Shown in pieces: positions 38,574 through 48,503 of a stretch of 64,000 nt of DNA (position 1 is the stretch's first letter; each line of letters opens with the position of its first letter). The position numbers and the translations under genes are program-made. The notes beneath the pieces are model-generated. The model worked only from the letters and a program-made list of their open reading frames with translations, ran no database searches and was not told the DNA's origin. Where the stretch lies: NCBI GenBank assembly GCA_030648155.1, contig JAUSIK010000002.1:143205-207204 (forward strand), written 5' to 3'. The DNA is from Nanobdellota archaeon. Its GTDB lineage: Archaea > Nanobdellota > Nanobdellia > Pacearchaeales > GW2011-AR1.

Positions 38574-39254
38574 TTATTCATATAAGAAAACTCTTTTAGG
38601 ACTCAATTCTTTTATTTTAGTATATAAGGTTCTATTTTGAAGATCATCTAAAACATGAACATAGCCTGTAACACATACTAATCGCAAAGAAATATTCTCA
38701 CAAAAGCTATTTCTTACTTTTAATTCCATTATATAATCCCTTGCACCTATATTATCATCTTTAGCTTCGGATATGAAATAGTCAGTAAGATTATATTCTT
38801 TGGAAGTATCTTCAACTTCTTTAATTTGTTTCCAAACTTTATTATTACTTGCCTCTTCAGATTTCATTTCAAATAAGATATCCTGATATTTTAGTCCTTT
38901 AAAGACTTGCGCCTCTAGTTTTGCAACTTTCTTCTCATTTCCAATTGTATTTTTTAAATCTAAATCATTAAAATATTCAAATTTTTTTCCATATCTTATA
39001 CAATGTCCTCTAACTGCTCGAAATTCATTTCCAATAGCCACTCTAGATTTAAGGATAAGATGTCTTGATTCTTCAAACTTCATTACCTTTGCTAGTTCTT
39101 TACTGAAAAGAGCATAAGATCGATTAATCCACGCGTCTACTTCATAACTTCCTTCAACTAAAATAAATTCAGGTGCAATTTCAGATAATTTTCTTTCTAA
39201 TCTACTCTCGCTATTCACATCCCAATGATTTGTACCGATAAGATATATTTCCAT
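38574..39254 (-). CDS. TraB/PrgY-like protein (tentative)
   Basis: MEIYLIGTNHWDVNSESRLERKLSEIAPEFILVEGS. Confidence 0.4.
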   Translation of the reverse strand: MEIYLIGTNHWDVNSESRLERKLSEIAPEFILVEGSYEVDAWINRSYALFSKELAKVMKFEESRHLILKSRVAIGNEFRAVRGHCIRYGKKFEYFNDLDLKNTIGNEKKVAKLEAQVFKGLKYQDILFEMKSEEASNNKVWKQIKEVEDTSKEYNLTDYFISEAKDDNIGARDYIMELKVRNSFCENISLRLVCVTGYVHVLDDLQNRTLYTKIKELSPKRVFLYE

Positions 39255-39293
39255 AGAATAATTTTCATAATGGGAGTTTATAAATTCTTACCT

Positions 39294-39560
39294 AAGCATC
39301 AGGATCATTATTTTTATCATTATCGCCATCCACGCACTTTAAGACATTTGTACAATAAATAGAAGCTTCAAGCGGGGTACTTAGTTCTCGAATAACACTA
39401 AGATAGTCCCCCTCAGCAATACATAAAATGTTATCTATCAAAAACTATTGTTTTATCTTATCGTAAATACTATTATCTTCTTTTACATAAGTTCTCTTAA
39501 CTTTTGCTATATGTACTAAACTCTTATCATTAGATACAAAAGAACAAGTTTTTAATAATT
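39294..39560 (-). pseudogene. Possible decayed CDS (stop-interrupted frame)
   Basis: One minus frame reads LLKTCSFVSNDKSLVHIAKVKRTYVKEDNSIYDKIKQ*FLIDNILCIAEGDYLSVIRELSTPLEASIYCTNVLKCVDGDNDKNNDPDA* with an in-frame TAG and no ATG; boundaries approximate. Confidence 0.3.
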
Positions 39561-39630
39561 ATGGAAACCAATAATATATTTTTCTTTAGTCGCAAATATA
39601 AAAGATTTCCTATATTTAATTTGTATCAGT

Positions 39631-40977
39631 TTAAAGTTCACTGCCATCTTCATAATAAATAAATTTAATTTTATCTCGCATTTTTTCAATTTTTTCTACA
39701 ATTTTCCAGCTTTCTATAACCTCATCAGATCTAGCAAACATCATTTTATCCCCTTTAATAACCTCTCCCAGCAAAACAGCATATTCATCACGAGTATTGG
39801 GTCCAAATTCAAGTTCCTTAGTGAATTGAAATTTTATTTCCTTTAAACTATCGCTGTTTGCATCTCGCGTATTCATAAAAAAAATAATATCTTGTTTAGG
39901 ATATATATCAATTATTGCCTTATTAGGCATTAAATTGCTTACATTCCCTTTAAGATCTACTGCTTTATAATTTATTTTTATCTGCCCATATTTTCTATTT
40001 AATTTTTTCCCAGTGCGTAAAATCAATCTAACTCCATTCCATCTTTTGGTTTTGCAATTTAAAACCAACTTGCAAAAAGTTTCAGTCTCACGATGCAAGT
40101 TAACTATCCCTGCCTTTTCTCTCTCTTCATTATAACTTCTATACTGCCCAAGCAAATGATTTTCTGCTTTTAATACTTCCAATTTTTTTAATATCTTTAC
40201 TTTTTCGTCATGTATTTTTTCAGTTTCTAATCTAGAAGGCATCTCCATTAACAATATGGATAATACTTGCAACAAATGGCTTTGAACCATATCCTTAATT
40301 GCCCCAGTATCATTGTAAAATCCTATTCGCTCACCCACTCCCAAGTCCTCATCGACAATTAGTTCAATAGAATCAATAAATTTATTGCTTAAACTGCTGT
40401 AAAATAAAGGATTATTAAATTTTAAAATATTTAAATTCTGAACAGTTTCCTTTGCTAAATAATGATCCAATCTAAAAACACTCTCTTCAGAAAATACTTT
40501 GTGAATCTCGCTGTCTAATTCTTCTGAAGATTTTAAATCACTCCCAAAAGGCTTTTCAAATACTATTCTTGTAAATCCCTTTTTTACTTTTTCGAGCCCA
40601 TTGCTTTTTAGTTCTTTAACGATGGAAGGAAAAAACTTAAAGCTTGTAGATAAATAATAAATTCTGTTGCATCCTTCAGTTTCACACTTTAACATTAATT
40701 TATTTAGTCCCGCAAGTCCATTCTTTGTAAAATCTCCTGTAAAAAATTTAATATCTAATTTATTAATATAATCTTTATCTCTTTGTTCATTAACCGCATC
40801 AACTAAATATCTTTTGTATTCTTCATCACTCCATTTTTTCCTTGAAACACCTATAATAGTAGAATTATTGCTAATAATGCCCTCATGAACAAGCCTTGCA
40901 AAAGCAGGAACAAGTTTCCTTTTAGTTAAATCTCCGCTTCCCCCGAAAAGAACAAATGTAACCTCTTTTTCTTCCAT
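39631..40977 (-). CDS. zwf: Glucose-6-phosphate 1-dehydrogenase
   Basis: VLFGGSGDLTKRKLVPAFARL, FEKPFGSDLKSS, RLDHYLAKETVQNLNILKF. Confidence 0.93.
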   Translation of the reverse strand: MEEKEVTFVLFGGSGDLTKRKLVPAFARLVHEGIISNNSTIIGVSRKKWSDEEYKRYLVDAVNEQRDKDYINKLDIKFFTGDFTKNGLAGLNKLMLKCETEGCNRIYYLSTSFKFFPSIVKELKSNGLEKVKKGFTRIVFEKPFGSDLKSSEELDSEIHKVFSEESVFRLDHYLAKETVQNLNILKFNNPLFYSSLSNKFIDSIELIVDEDLGVGERIGFYNDTGAIKDMVQSHLLQVLSILLMEMPSRLETEKIHDEKVKILKKLEVLKAENHLLGQYRSYNEEREKAGIVNLHRETETFCKLVLNCKTKRWNGVRLILRTGKKLNRKYGQIKINYKAVDLKGNVSNLMPNKAIIDIYPKQDIIFFMNTRDANSDSLKEIKFQFTKELEFGPNTRDEYAVLLGEVIKGDKMMFARSDEVIESWKIVEKIEKMRDKIKFIYYEDGSEL

Positions 40978-41027
40978 ATTTCAACTAAAAAGAGAATATT
41001 TAAATATCTGTCTATAGGGGCAAAATA

Positions 41028-42323
41028 ATGAATAATGACTATAATTATAGAGAATATACATTGGAGAATGGTCTTCTTGTAGCTTTGCAAAAAACCCCTC
41101 TACAAATAAAAACCCCTAAACAGACAATTACTGGACAATTAAGATTTCACCATGGGAGTGTACACGAAAACCCAGGAGAAGAAGGGATTGCTCACTTTTT
41201 GGAACACAATGTGACAAATGGTGGTTCGAAAAAATATTCACCTGAAGATATAAAAAAAATTAGAGCCAGGTTTCCTATATATAACGCTGGAACATCCAAT
41301 TCTGAAACTATGTACACTGCTGGAATTTTCCAAGAAGATTTAGAACTTTTTTTAGATTTTTTTTCCAATATTACTTTTAACCCTAGGTTAGATAATAATA
41401 TTATGGAATTGGAAAGACAAAAAGTCTTAAGAGAAATTTCGGATAAAAAGGGAAGGCCAGATTTTAGGGATAGACAAATTCTTCATGAATCATTTTTTAG
41501 AAATGAATTTCACGGATATTTTGAATTAGGAAAAGAAGAAGTTATATCTAATGCAAATGAAGAAATACTTCGAAGATTTCATTCAAGGGGGTATAGCCCA
41601 AATAATGCAGATTTAATTTTAGTTGGAGCTTTGCCTAAATATGTCGAAAATCTCATAGAAGAATATTTTTCTAACATACCAATTGGTTTAGGCAAAAAAT
41701 TTAATTTTCCTCAAGTTAATCCCTTAGAAAAAAAAGTAATTATTCATTCTTTAGCGCAAGATTTACAAAATAAAGATAATTTAGAAGAAAGTAATGCCGA
41801 AATATCTGTTGTCTTTGTAGTACCTCACCTTAGACAGAAATTATATTATCCTACCGCTTTAATAAATTCTATACTGAGAAGCGGAATAAATTCTAGACTT
41901 TACAAATCTATAAATGAAAAAGCAGGGCTAGCATGTAAAATTGGAAACGATTATAATGGGGCAGAAAATGTTGGGACAATGCATATAAGCGGACATATCC
42001 ACGCAAAAAAAAAGGAACCATTCTTAGATATATTATTTAAAGTACTAAAAAATTTTAGAGATAATCTAATAGACTATGAAGAATTAAAAACTGCCAAAAT
42101 GAGATTAAGAGATAAATTTGCAAGAAACTTAGAAAATAATGAATCTTTATTAGATGATGTTATACAATTAAAACTTGATTATAATATTACTATTGAAGAT
42201 TATTTTTCCAATATAGCTAGAATCACTAGAAAAGATATTCGCGAAGTTGCTCAAAAATATTTCCCGAATGGCAGAGAAGATGAAAATTATGTTTTACTAA
42301 TTAGAGACCCATTAAAAGAATAA
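41028..42323 (+). CDS. M16-family zinc peptidase
   Basis: GIAHFLEHNVTNGG (HxxEH) and M16 C-lobe. Confidence 0.88.
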   Translation: MNNDYNYREYTLENGLLVALQKTPLQIKTPKQTITGQLRFHHGSVHENPGEEGIAHFLEHNVTNGGSKKYSPEDIKKIRARFPIYNAGTSNSETMYTAGIFQEDLELFLDFFSNITFNPRLDNNIMELERQKVLREISDKKGRPDFRDRQILHESFFRNEFHGYFELGKEEVISNANEEILRRFHSRGYSPNNADLILVGALPKYVENLIEEYFSNIPIGLGKKFNFPQVNPLEKKVIIHSLAQDLQNKDNLEESNAEISVVFVVPHLRQKLYYPTALINSILRSGINSRLYKSINEKAGLACKIGNDYNGAENVGTMHISGHIHAKKKEPFLDILFKVLKNFRDNLIDYEELKTAKMRLRDKFARNLENNESLLDDVIQLKLDYNITIEDYFSNIARITRKDIREVAQKYFPNGREDENYVLLIRDPLKE

Positions 42324-42377
42324 AATGCTATCTTCAAGTATAATAATACTTAAAAGCTAATTTGATTAATAATAAAT

Positions 42378-43121
42378 ATGGAAATGAATTATTCTAACAA
42401 ATTTCAAAACTTTACGGACAGAGCAAGAAAAGTAATGAGATTATCTAGAATGGAAGCAGCAAGTTTTAGTCATTCTTCTATTAATACTGCACACATTTTA
42501 TTAGGGCTAATAAAGGAAAAATCTAGTATAGCCTCGGGATTTTTATTATATTCTGGAGTCGATGAAAAGAGAGTCTATTCACAACTAAAATTATCCCCAA
42601 ATGAAGATCAAGTTGCTCCAACATTTATACCATTAGATGAAGATACCAACAAACTTCTGGAACAGTCTTTAAAAATCAGTGAAGAGTCCAAATTGTCATA
42701 TATAGGTTCAGAACACCTTTTATATGGTCTTATAAGTCCGGAAACAAAACAATCGATAGGTTATCAGACGTTAATAGATTTAGGTGTAAATATTGAAAAT
42801 ATTCTAAAGCCTATTATTAGGTATATAAGATCGCCCAATGCTGAAGAACTAGAAGAAAATTGGAAAATAAACAAAAGAAATTTAACTTTAGAAAAAGCCA
42901 TAGAAGCAGAAGGATTTTTAGTTGGAGAAGAATTTATTGATGATTCTGAAAGGCTCCGTAAAAATGTTTATACTATGGAAAAAAAAGGAAATGAGGAACA
43001 TCTCAAATTAATTGGAGAACTTCCAACATCTTCTGCCGTCAGTGCGGTATTAAAATCAAATAATGTACCCTTAAGAGAATTTCTAGAAAGAAATAATATA
43101 ATTTATATTGAAAATTATTAA
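42378..43121 (+). CDS. Stand-alone Clp N-domain protein
   Basis: FTDRARKVMRLSRMEAASFSHSSINTAHILLGLI ... IGSEHLLYGLI; no Walker motifs. Confidence 0.8.
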   Translation: MEMNYSNKFQNFTDRARKVMRLSRMEAASFSHSSINTAHILLGLIKEKSSIASGFLLYSGVDEKRVYSQLKLSPNEDQVAPTFIPLDEDTNKLLEQSLKISEESKLSYIGSEHLLYGLISPETKQSIGYQTLIDLGVNIENILKPIIRYIRSPNAEELEENWKINKRNLTLEKAIEAEGFLVGEEFIDDSERLRKNVYTMEKKGNEEHLKLIGELPTSSAVSAVLKSNNVPLREFLERNNIIYIENY

Positions 43122-43158
43122 ATTGGAAGAAAAAATAAAAAAATAAAACTGTCTCCAA

Positions 43159-43671
43159 TTATTCTAAAGATTCATCTTCATCTAATTCTTCATAATAAGA
43201 GCTTCCGATCAATATCCTTCTTTCTTCTTTCCTTTCCTTGGAAAGATTTCTGCTCAAATTCATTAATTCAGGATACAAATCTCTAGACAACTTCTCGCTA
43301 AGTCCAAGGTCAGTCATTACTCCCATATAATCGTCTGCAGTTAACCTTCGGCCTTCTTGAATTCCAAAGTAAAGATGTTTTTCTTTATATTCCCTATGAG
43401 CTTCTATTAGCCCTCTAAGAATTTGCCCATATTTAGGGAAATTCTCTTCAAACATCTTTATTCCTTCTTTCATTCCACGAGCTTTCTTAAGATTTTCTTT
43501 CTCATCAACTCTGGCATAAACTCTTTCCCCTTCATAAGTATCTTCAATTTCAAGGGATTGAGCCTGCTTTGGCTGTCTTCTCTTAAGTTTTCCGCTCATA
43601 CTTGAAATAGGAATATGAAGCCTATCCATCGCTATTAGAGATATGATTTCTTTTTCCAATGATTTTTCCAT
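43159..43671 (-). CDS. Hypothetical protein
   Basis: 170-aa ORF preceded by AGGAGG Shine-Dalgarno. Confidence 0.6.
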   Translation of the reverse strand: MEKSLEKEIISLIAMDRLHIPISSMSGKLKRRQPKQAQSLEIEDTYEGERVYARVDEKENLKKARGMKEGIKMFEENFPKYGQILRGLIEAHREYKEKHLYFGIQEGRRLTADDYMGVMTDLGLSEKLSRDLYPELMNLSRNLSKERKEERRILIGSSYYEELDEDESLE

Positions 43672-43730
43672 TTTTTATTCCTCCTGTACATTTAATTAAT
43701 TAAATAACAAAAAATAATCTTATAATGTTA

Positions 43731-43752
43731 TGTGGTGAGATACATCACCACA
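43731..43752. promoter_or_regulatory. Candidate operator palindrome
   Basis: TGTGGTGA-GATACA-TCACCACA, 8-bp perfect IR upstream of TATA-like catataaaaag before TrmB-like gene. Confidence 0.5.
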
Positions 43753-43790
43753 ATAAAAACATATAAAAAGTATAAAAAATAACTAAAATA

Positions 43791-44492
43791 ATGGAATCAG
43801 AAAAACTTATTGAAGCAGGCCTTACAAAAAATGAAAGTAAAGTATATTTGGCTTTATTAGATCTAGGCCCTAGTTTAGCAGGATTAATCTCAAGAAAAAC
43901 AGGATTGCATAGAAGAACAGTATATGATACGACTGAAATGCTTATAAAAAAAGGATTAATAGGATACATTTTGAAAAATAACAGGCGTTTATTTCAAGCT
44001 TCACCGCCAATAAATATCCTAAATTCCCTCCATCAAAAACAATTAATGATTGAACCATTAATCAGTACATTAAACGAAAAATATTCAAAAACAAAAGAAA
44101 AAGAGGAAACTAATTTTTATAAAGGAAAGGAAGGGCTTAAAGCGGTTTTTGAAGACCAGCTAAATGAAAATGAAATTTTAATACTTGGTGCCTCACTTCA
44201 AGCCTACGAGATTCTTAAATTCTATTTTCATTGGTATGACAAAAAAAGAAAAAGTAAAAAAATAAAAGTAAAAATAATAACTCAAGATAAAAATATAAAA
44301 AAAGTCCCACTCTCACAAATTCGTTACCTCCCCGAAGAATATTCTTCACCCATTGCAGTAAATATATATGGCAAAAAAACAGCTATTATTCTCTGGGCTA
44401 AAGAGCCAATTGCAATAGTCATAAAACACCCCGAGATAACCCTAGGTTATAGAAAATACTTTGATCTCTTATGGAAAATTGCAAAAAAATGA
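43791..44492 (+). CDS. TrmB-like transcriptional regulator
   Basis: AGLTKNESKVYLALLDLGPSLAGLISRKTGLHRRTVYDTTEMLIKKGLI. Confidence 0.85.
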   Translation: MESEKLIEAGLTKNESKVYLALLDLGPSLAGLISRKTGLHRRTVYDTTEMLIKKGLIGYILKNNRRLFQASPPINILNSLHQKQLMIEPLISTLNEKYSKTKEKEETNFYKGKEGLKAVFEDQLNENEILILGASLQAYEILKFYFHWYDKKRKSKKIKVKIITQDKNIKKVPLSQIRYLPEEYSSPIAVNIYGKKTAIILWAKEPIAIVIKHPEITLGYRKYFDLLWKIAKK

Positions 44493-44498
44493 TTAATA

Positions 44499-44945
44499 TT
44501 AAATAAGTTCAAGTTTATTCTTTCTTGTTATTTTCTCTGATTTATAAGTGGCCAATAATGCCGCACTTACAGTACCTAAAACCGCAGAACTAAATAAAAT
44601 GACTGATGCTAGAGAATAGTCACTATTTAGTTTTTCAAGATTACCTTTATATTCCATATAACTGGGCTCAAGATCAAGTAACTCTTTTTTCAAACTTTCT
44701 TCTTTGTTTACAAGTGAATTATAAAATGTATTATCTTGATTAAGTTGAATACTTTCCCTTAGTTTAGTCGGACTTTCTAATCTTAAAGTAAGTTCATCTA
44801 ATTCTTCCTTAACCACTTTATATCTCGCTACATTAGATGTTTGATATTCATTGGTCTTCTGTATAAGATCATGTTGTATAATTCCTCCAGTCCCAATACC
44901 GGCAAGTGAGGTAATTAATGACAATCTATAAGCTAATTTTCTCAT
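44499..44945 (-). CDS. Coiled-coil membrane protein
   Basis: 148 aa, N- and C-terminal TM with charged coiled-coil between. Confidence 0.5.
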   Translation of the reverse strand: MRKLAYRLSLITSLAGIGTGGIIQHDLIQKTNEYQTSNVARYKVVKEELDELTLRLESPTKLRESIQLNQDNTFYNSLVNKEESLKKELLDLEPSYMEYKGNLEKLNSDYSLASVILFSSAVLGTVSAALLATYKSEKITRKNKLELI

Positions 44946-45078
44946 TAAAAAATTAACAATATTATATATTTAAACTTTTCTATAGATACCACTTTAAAAT
45001 AACACTAGCATACTTTTCCACCCCCACCATCTTTTTATACAAGCAATCCCTCAAAAAAGCATAAAAAAGAGAGTGTAA

Positions 45079-46905
45079 ATGTCATCCCCTATAGAAAAGG
45101 AACTGCAAGATATAGCTAACATATTAAGAAGAGATGTCTTAGAATCTACCACCGAAGCTGGTTCAGGGCACCCTTCATCTTGTCTTTCTTGTGCTGAAAT
45201 AATTTCTTGCTTATTTTTTAAAGAAATGTCATTCGATCCTAATAATGCAGATAACCCAGATAACGACGAGTTTATTTTGAGTAAAGGCCACGCAGCTCCA
45301 ATTTTATACTCGGCATTATCCAGGGCAAAATGCATCAATAACCATATTAAAACCCTAAGAAAAATATCCAGCCCGCTAGAAGGACATCCATTACCCTCAT
45401 CGTTATTGCCTTGGATAAAAATAGCAACAGGCTCATTAGGCCAAGGACTTTCCATTGGAGTAGGAATGGCACTTGCATCAAAATTAAAAAATAGAAAGTA
45501 CAAAACTTACGTATTATTAGGCGATTCTGAATCAACTGAAGGGTCTATTTATGAAGCACTTCAACTAGGAGCAAACTACAAACTAAACAACCTTATTGCA
45601 ATTTTAGACGTAAATCGATTAGGGCAGACAAAAGAAACAATGCTAGGCCATGATGTAAAATCTTATTCATCAAGATTCCAACAATTTGGATGGGAAACAA
45701 TCTCAATCAATGGTCATAATATTCAGCAAATTTTAGATGCTCTAGAAAAAGCAAAAAAATCTTTAAAACCAGTAATGATCATAGCAAAAACAATAAAAGG
45801 AAAAGGTGTAAAATTTATTGAGGATAAAAACGGCTGGCACGGAAAAACATTAAATAGTCAAGAATTAAAGAAAGCCTTAAAAACTATCCCGCTAAAAGAA
45901 ATGCCTAAGATCAATATTAAGATCCCTTTACAAATTATAACCAAAGAAAATAAAAAACCGGCTTCTTTTACAAAATACAATCTTAAAGAGCATGTATCTA
46001 CAAGGCAAGCGTATGGAAACTCTCTAGCAAATCTTGCAAAATCAGACCAAAATGTCTTAGCAATAGATGCAGAAGTATCAAATTCAACTCATTCAGAAGA
46101 AGTAAAGAAAAAAACGCCTAAGCAATTTATTGAAGCATATATTGCAGAACAAAATATGATAGGAATGTCTTTGGGCTTATCTAAAAAGGGATTTAATGTT
46201 TTTACTTCAACATTTTCTGCGTTTCTAACACGAGCTCATGATCAAATTAGAATGTCTTCTTTATCAAACCCTAACTTCACAATATCCGGCTCACATGCAG
46301 GCGTTTCAATTGGAGAAGATGGGGCGTCGCAAATGGGGCTGGAAGACATATCCCTATTCAGGTCATTGCCAAAATCAATAATTCTATATCCATCTGATGC
46401 CATTTCAACTGAAAAACTAGTCCATCTTGCTTCAATTACAAAAGGCATAAAATACATCCGTACCACAAGGCATAAAACTCCTCCAATTTATCCAGCAACA
46501 GAGATATTTAATTTAGGGGATTTCAAAATATTAAAGCAATCAACTCAAGATAAAGCAGTAATTATCGGAGCAGGAATTACTTTACACGAATCAATCAAAG
46601 CTTATGAAGAACTCAAGAATAAAAATATTTTTACCTCTGTTATAGATCTCTATTGTATAAAACCACTAGACACAAGAAAATTAATTTCTTTCATTAAAAC
46701 TCACGGAAATAAAGTTATAGTTGTAGAAGATCATTATAAAGAAGGAGGAATTGGAGAGATGATTTCCTCAGAATTAGTAAACACGGAAATAAAAATAAAA
46801 CATCTTTCTGTAAATCAAATTCCTCATTCTGGAACAATGGAAGAATTGTTAGATAAATACCAAATAAACTCAAAAGCTATTATACAAGCTGTTAAATCTC
46901 TTTAA
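45079..46905 (+). CDS. tkt: Transketolase (full length, unsplit)
   Basis: TEAGSGHPSSCLSCAEI, GSLGQGLSIGVGMALASKL, GDSESTEGSIYEAL, C-terminal pyrimidine-binding half. Confidence 0.93.
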   Translation: MSSPIEKELQDIANILRRDVLESTTEAGSGHPSSCLSCAEIISCLFFKEMSFDPNNADNPDNDEFILSKGHAAPILYSALSRAKCINNHIKTLRKISSPLEGHPLPSSLLPWIKIATGSLGQGLSIGVGMALASKLKNRKYKTYVLLGDSESTEGSIYEALQLGANYKLNNLIAILDVNRLGQTKETMLGHDVKSYSSRFQQFGWETISINGHNIQQILDALEKAKKSLKPVMIIAKTIKGKGVKFIEDKNGWHGKTLNSQELKKALKTIPLKEMPKINIKIPLQIITKENKKPASFTKYNLKEHVSTRQAYGNSLANLAKSDQNVLAIDAEVSNSTHSEEVKKKTPKQFIEAYIAEQNMIGMSLGLSKKGFNVFTSTFSAFLTRAHDQIRMSSLSNPNFTISGSHAGVSIGEDGASQMGLEDISLFRSLPKSIILYPSDAISTEKLVHLASITKGIKYIRTTRHKTPPIYPATEIFNLGDFKILKQSTQDKAVIIGAGITLHESIKAYEELKNKNIFTSVIDLYCIKPLDTRKLISFIKTHGNKVIVVEDHYKEGGIGEMISSELVNTEIKIKHLSVNQIPHSGTMEELLDKYQINSKAIIQAVKSL

Positions 46906-46996
46906 GAGAAATTTGAATAATTCCAAATTTTGAGAAGAATTTTCAAATTTCTTGTTAGAGAAGGTTGCTATTTCTGAATTCAACAAACTTCTCTTA
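46904..46996. repeat. Two-hairpin repeat, copy B
   Basis: AAGAGAAATTTGAATAA...TTTCAAATTTCTTGTTAGAGAAGGTTG...CAAACTTCTCTTAA; stem 46908-46917/46942-46951 (10 bp) and second stem with one mismatch. Confidence 0.65.
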
Positions 46997-47455
46997 AGCC
47001 TTGGGTTTTCTAACCGAATCTAGATTTTTAATTATAAAATCATATTCCCCTTCTAATTTCAAAAAATGATTGGGATTATAAATTCCTATATTTAAGTCTA
47101 CTTTTCTATTAAGAATCCTATTAGATAACTCATTTGGATCTTCATCTTCAAAAACCACTCGCCTTAAACCTGGAACAAAAATTATTTTTCTATCCCATGC
47201 GCAATGTATTAATAAAACGTCTTTAAAGGAATGGGGCCTATCTCTAATTCCCTCATAAAATTCTTCTCGAAGCGACCCACTTCCCTTATAAACTTCAACC
47301 CCCCTCTCTTCCAGACATTTGCCTATAGCATTTATTAAATAACTTTTTCCACTATTAGGCCAGCCATAAACCGCGACTAATTTAGGCCTTGCTTTTACAT
47401 TTTCAATTATCCTTAAGCTTTCTTCTAATCCCTGTTGAAAATTATATTCATCCAT
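46994..47455 (-). CDS. P-loop NTPase
   Basis: VYGWPNSGKSYLINAIG Walker A. Confidence 0.7.
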   Translation of the reverse strand: MDEYNFQQGLEESLRIIENVKARPKLVAVYGWPNSGKSYLINAIGKCLEERGVEVYKGSGSLREEFYEGIRDRPHSFKDVLLIHCAWDRKIIFVPGLRRVVFEDEDPNELSNRILNRKVDLNIGIYNPNHFLKLEGEYDFIIKNLDSVRKPKA

Positions 47456-47552
47456 AAAAATTAATCAAAATATTCCTATATAAACTTATTTAAAGTAACT
47501 ATAAAGTGGTAGCAAGAGAAAGATTTATATACTACTATAAATAAAAGCAATT

Positions 47553-48464
47553 ATGCAAAAAAGTTTTATTTTTATTATTGTAAGCATATTATTTTTAACA
47601 TTAGTATCTGCATCTCACCCATCAGAAGAAATAATCAATAATCCAAAAACAATTGCAGTTAATTTTACTAACCCATTAGTGATAGTAGGCAATAATTGCT
47701 ATTCAAGAGGAGATGTTCCAACAGAGATTGAACAACAGTTGTTAATCTCTAAAGGGGGAAAATATGAGATATATTCTAAAGTTTTAAGAGGATCAGCTAA
47801 TCAACAGCAAACAAATGAATCTTTCTTTATTGAAATAAACAATATACAAGGCCCAATATCAACAGATGATTCGCAGCCTGACTTAATTTCAGAAAGAATA
47901 GATTTCTCAGGTTCCTTTGATCTTAGTGCAGAAACTCATACAATTAAAATAAAAACAGCAGCAAACTGCCCGCCAGATAAAACTGCAAACAGTGTTGAAA
48001 TTAAGACCCTATATATTTTTCCGATAGAAAACAACGAGGAATGCACAGATAATTGCGACAATGAAGAAGAACCAGAATGTACTTCGGACTGTGATAATGA
48101 AGAAGAACCATGTACTGAAAATTGCGATAACGAAGAGAATGAAGATAAAAAAATGGACAATAAAGCTAAAGTTCTTGATTGTCCAGTAGAATATTATGAC
48201 CCATTCCCAAAATATTATAATTGCCCAATAGATGAATATCTAAATAAAGAAATAGAAAAACAAAAACTTTACAATTTCTCTCCAAAAGAATTAAATAAAA
48301 TATTACTCGAGTCAAACTCCTTAATATATCTTAACAATAGCAAGAATCCTGAAGTCAATAACGGAGTATATGCGGCCTATATATCCCTCTCAATTATATT
48401 AACAGGCCTAAGCACATTTTTACTTGTGCTTCTTCTATTAACAGCATCAATGCAAAAATATTAA
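47553..48464 (+). CDS. Secreted/anchored protein with tandem Cys-acidic repeats
   Basis: Signal peptide; ECTDNCDNEEEPECTSDCDNEEEPCTENCDNEENED; C-term TM. Confidence 0.65.
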   Translation: MQKSFIFIIVSILFLTLVSASHPSEEIINNPKTIAVNFTNPLVIVGNNCYSRGDVPTEIEQQLLISKGGKYEIYSKVLRGSANQQQTNESFFIEINNIQGPISTDDSQPDLISERIDFSGSFDLSAETHTIKIKTAANCPPDKTANSVEIKTLYIFPIENNEECTDNCDNEEEPECTSDCDNEEEPCTENCDNEENEDKKMDNKAKVLDCPVEYYDPFPKYYNCPIDEYLNKEIEKQKLYNFSPKELNKILLESNSLIYLNNSKNPEVNNGVYAAYISLSIILTGLSTFLLVLLLLTASMQKY

Positions 48465-48503
48465 ATACTCTCTTTTCTTCGAAATGATATATAAAGAGGT
48501 AAA

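Noticed and set aside
39430-39460. Pyrrolysine/amber readthrough in the interrupted frame
   Set aside because: No start codon and no supporting pyl genes in the window; decay is simpler
42378-43121. Full ClpC ATPase
   Set aside because: No Walker A/B motifs and ORF is only 247 aa
45051-45503. 150-aa minus ORF antisense to transketolase (similarly 1496-1705, 2173-2391, 4905-5087, 5601-5858, 6216-6419, 9406-9627, 49049-49285, 51187-51543, 63048-63395)
   Set aside because: Shadow ORFs lying opposite strongly supported genes, with low-complexity hydrophobic/Ser/Leu-rich translations and no motifs
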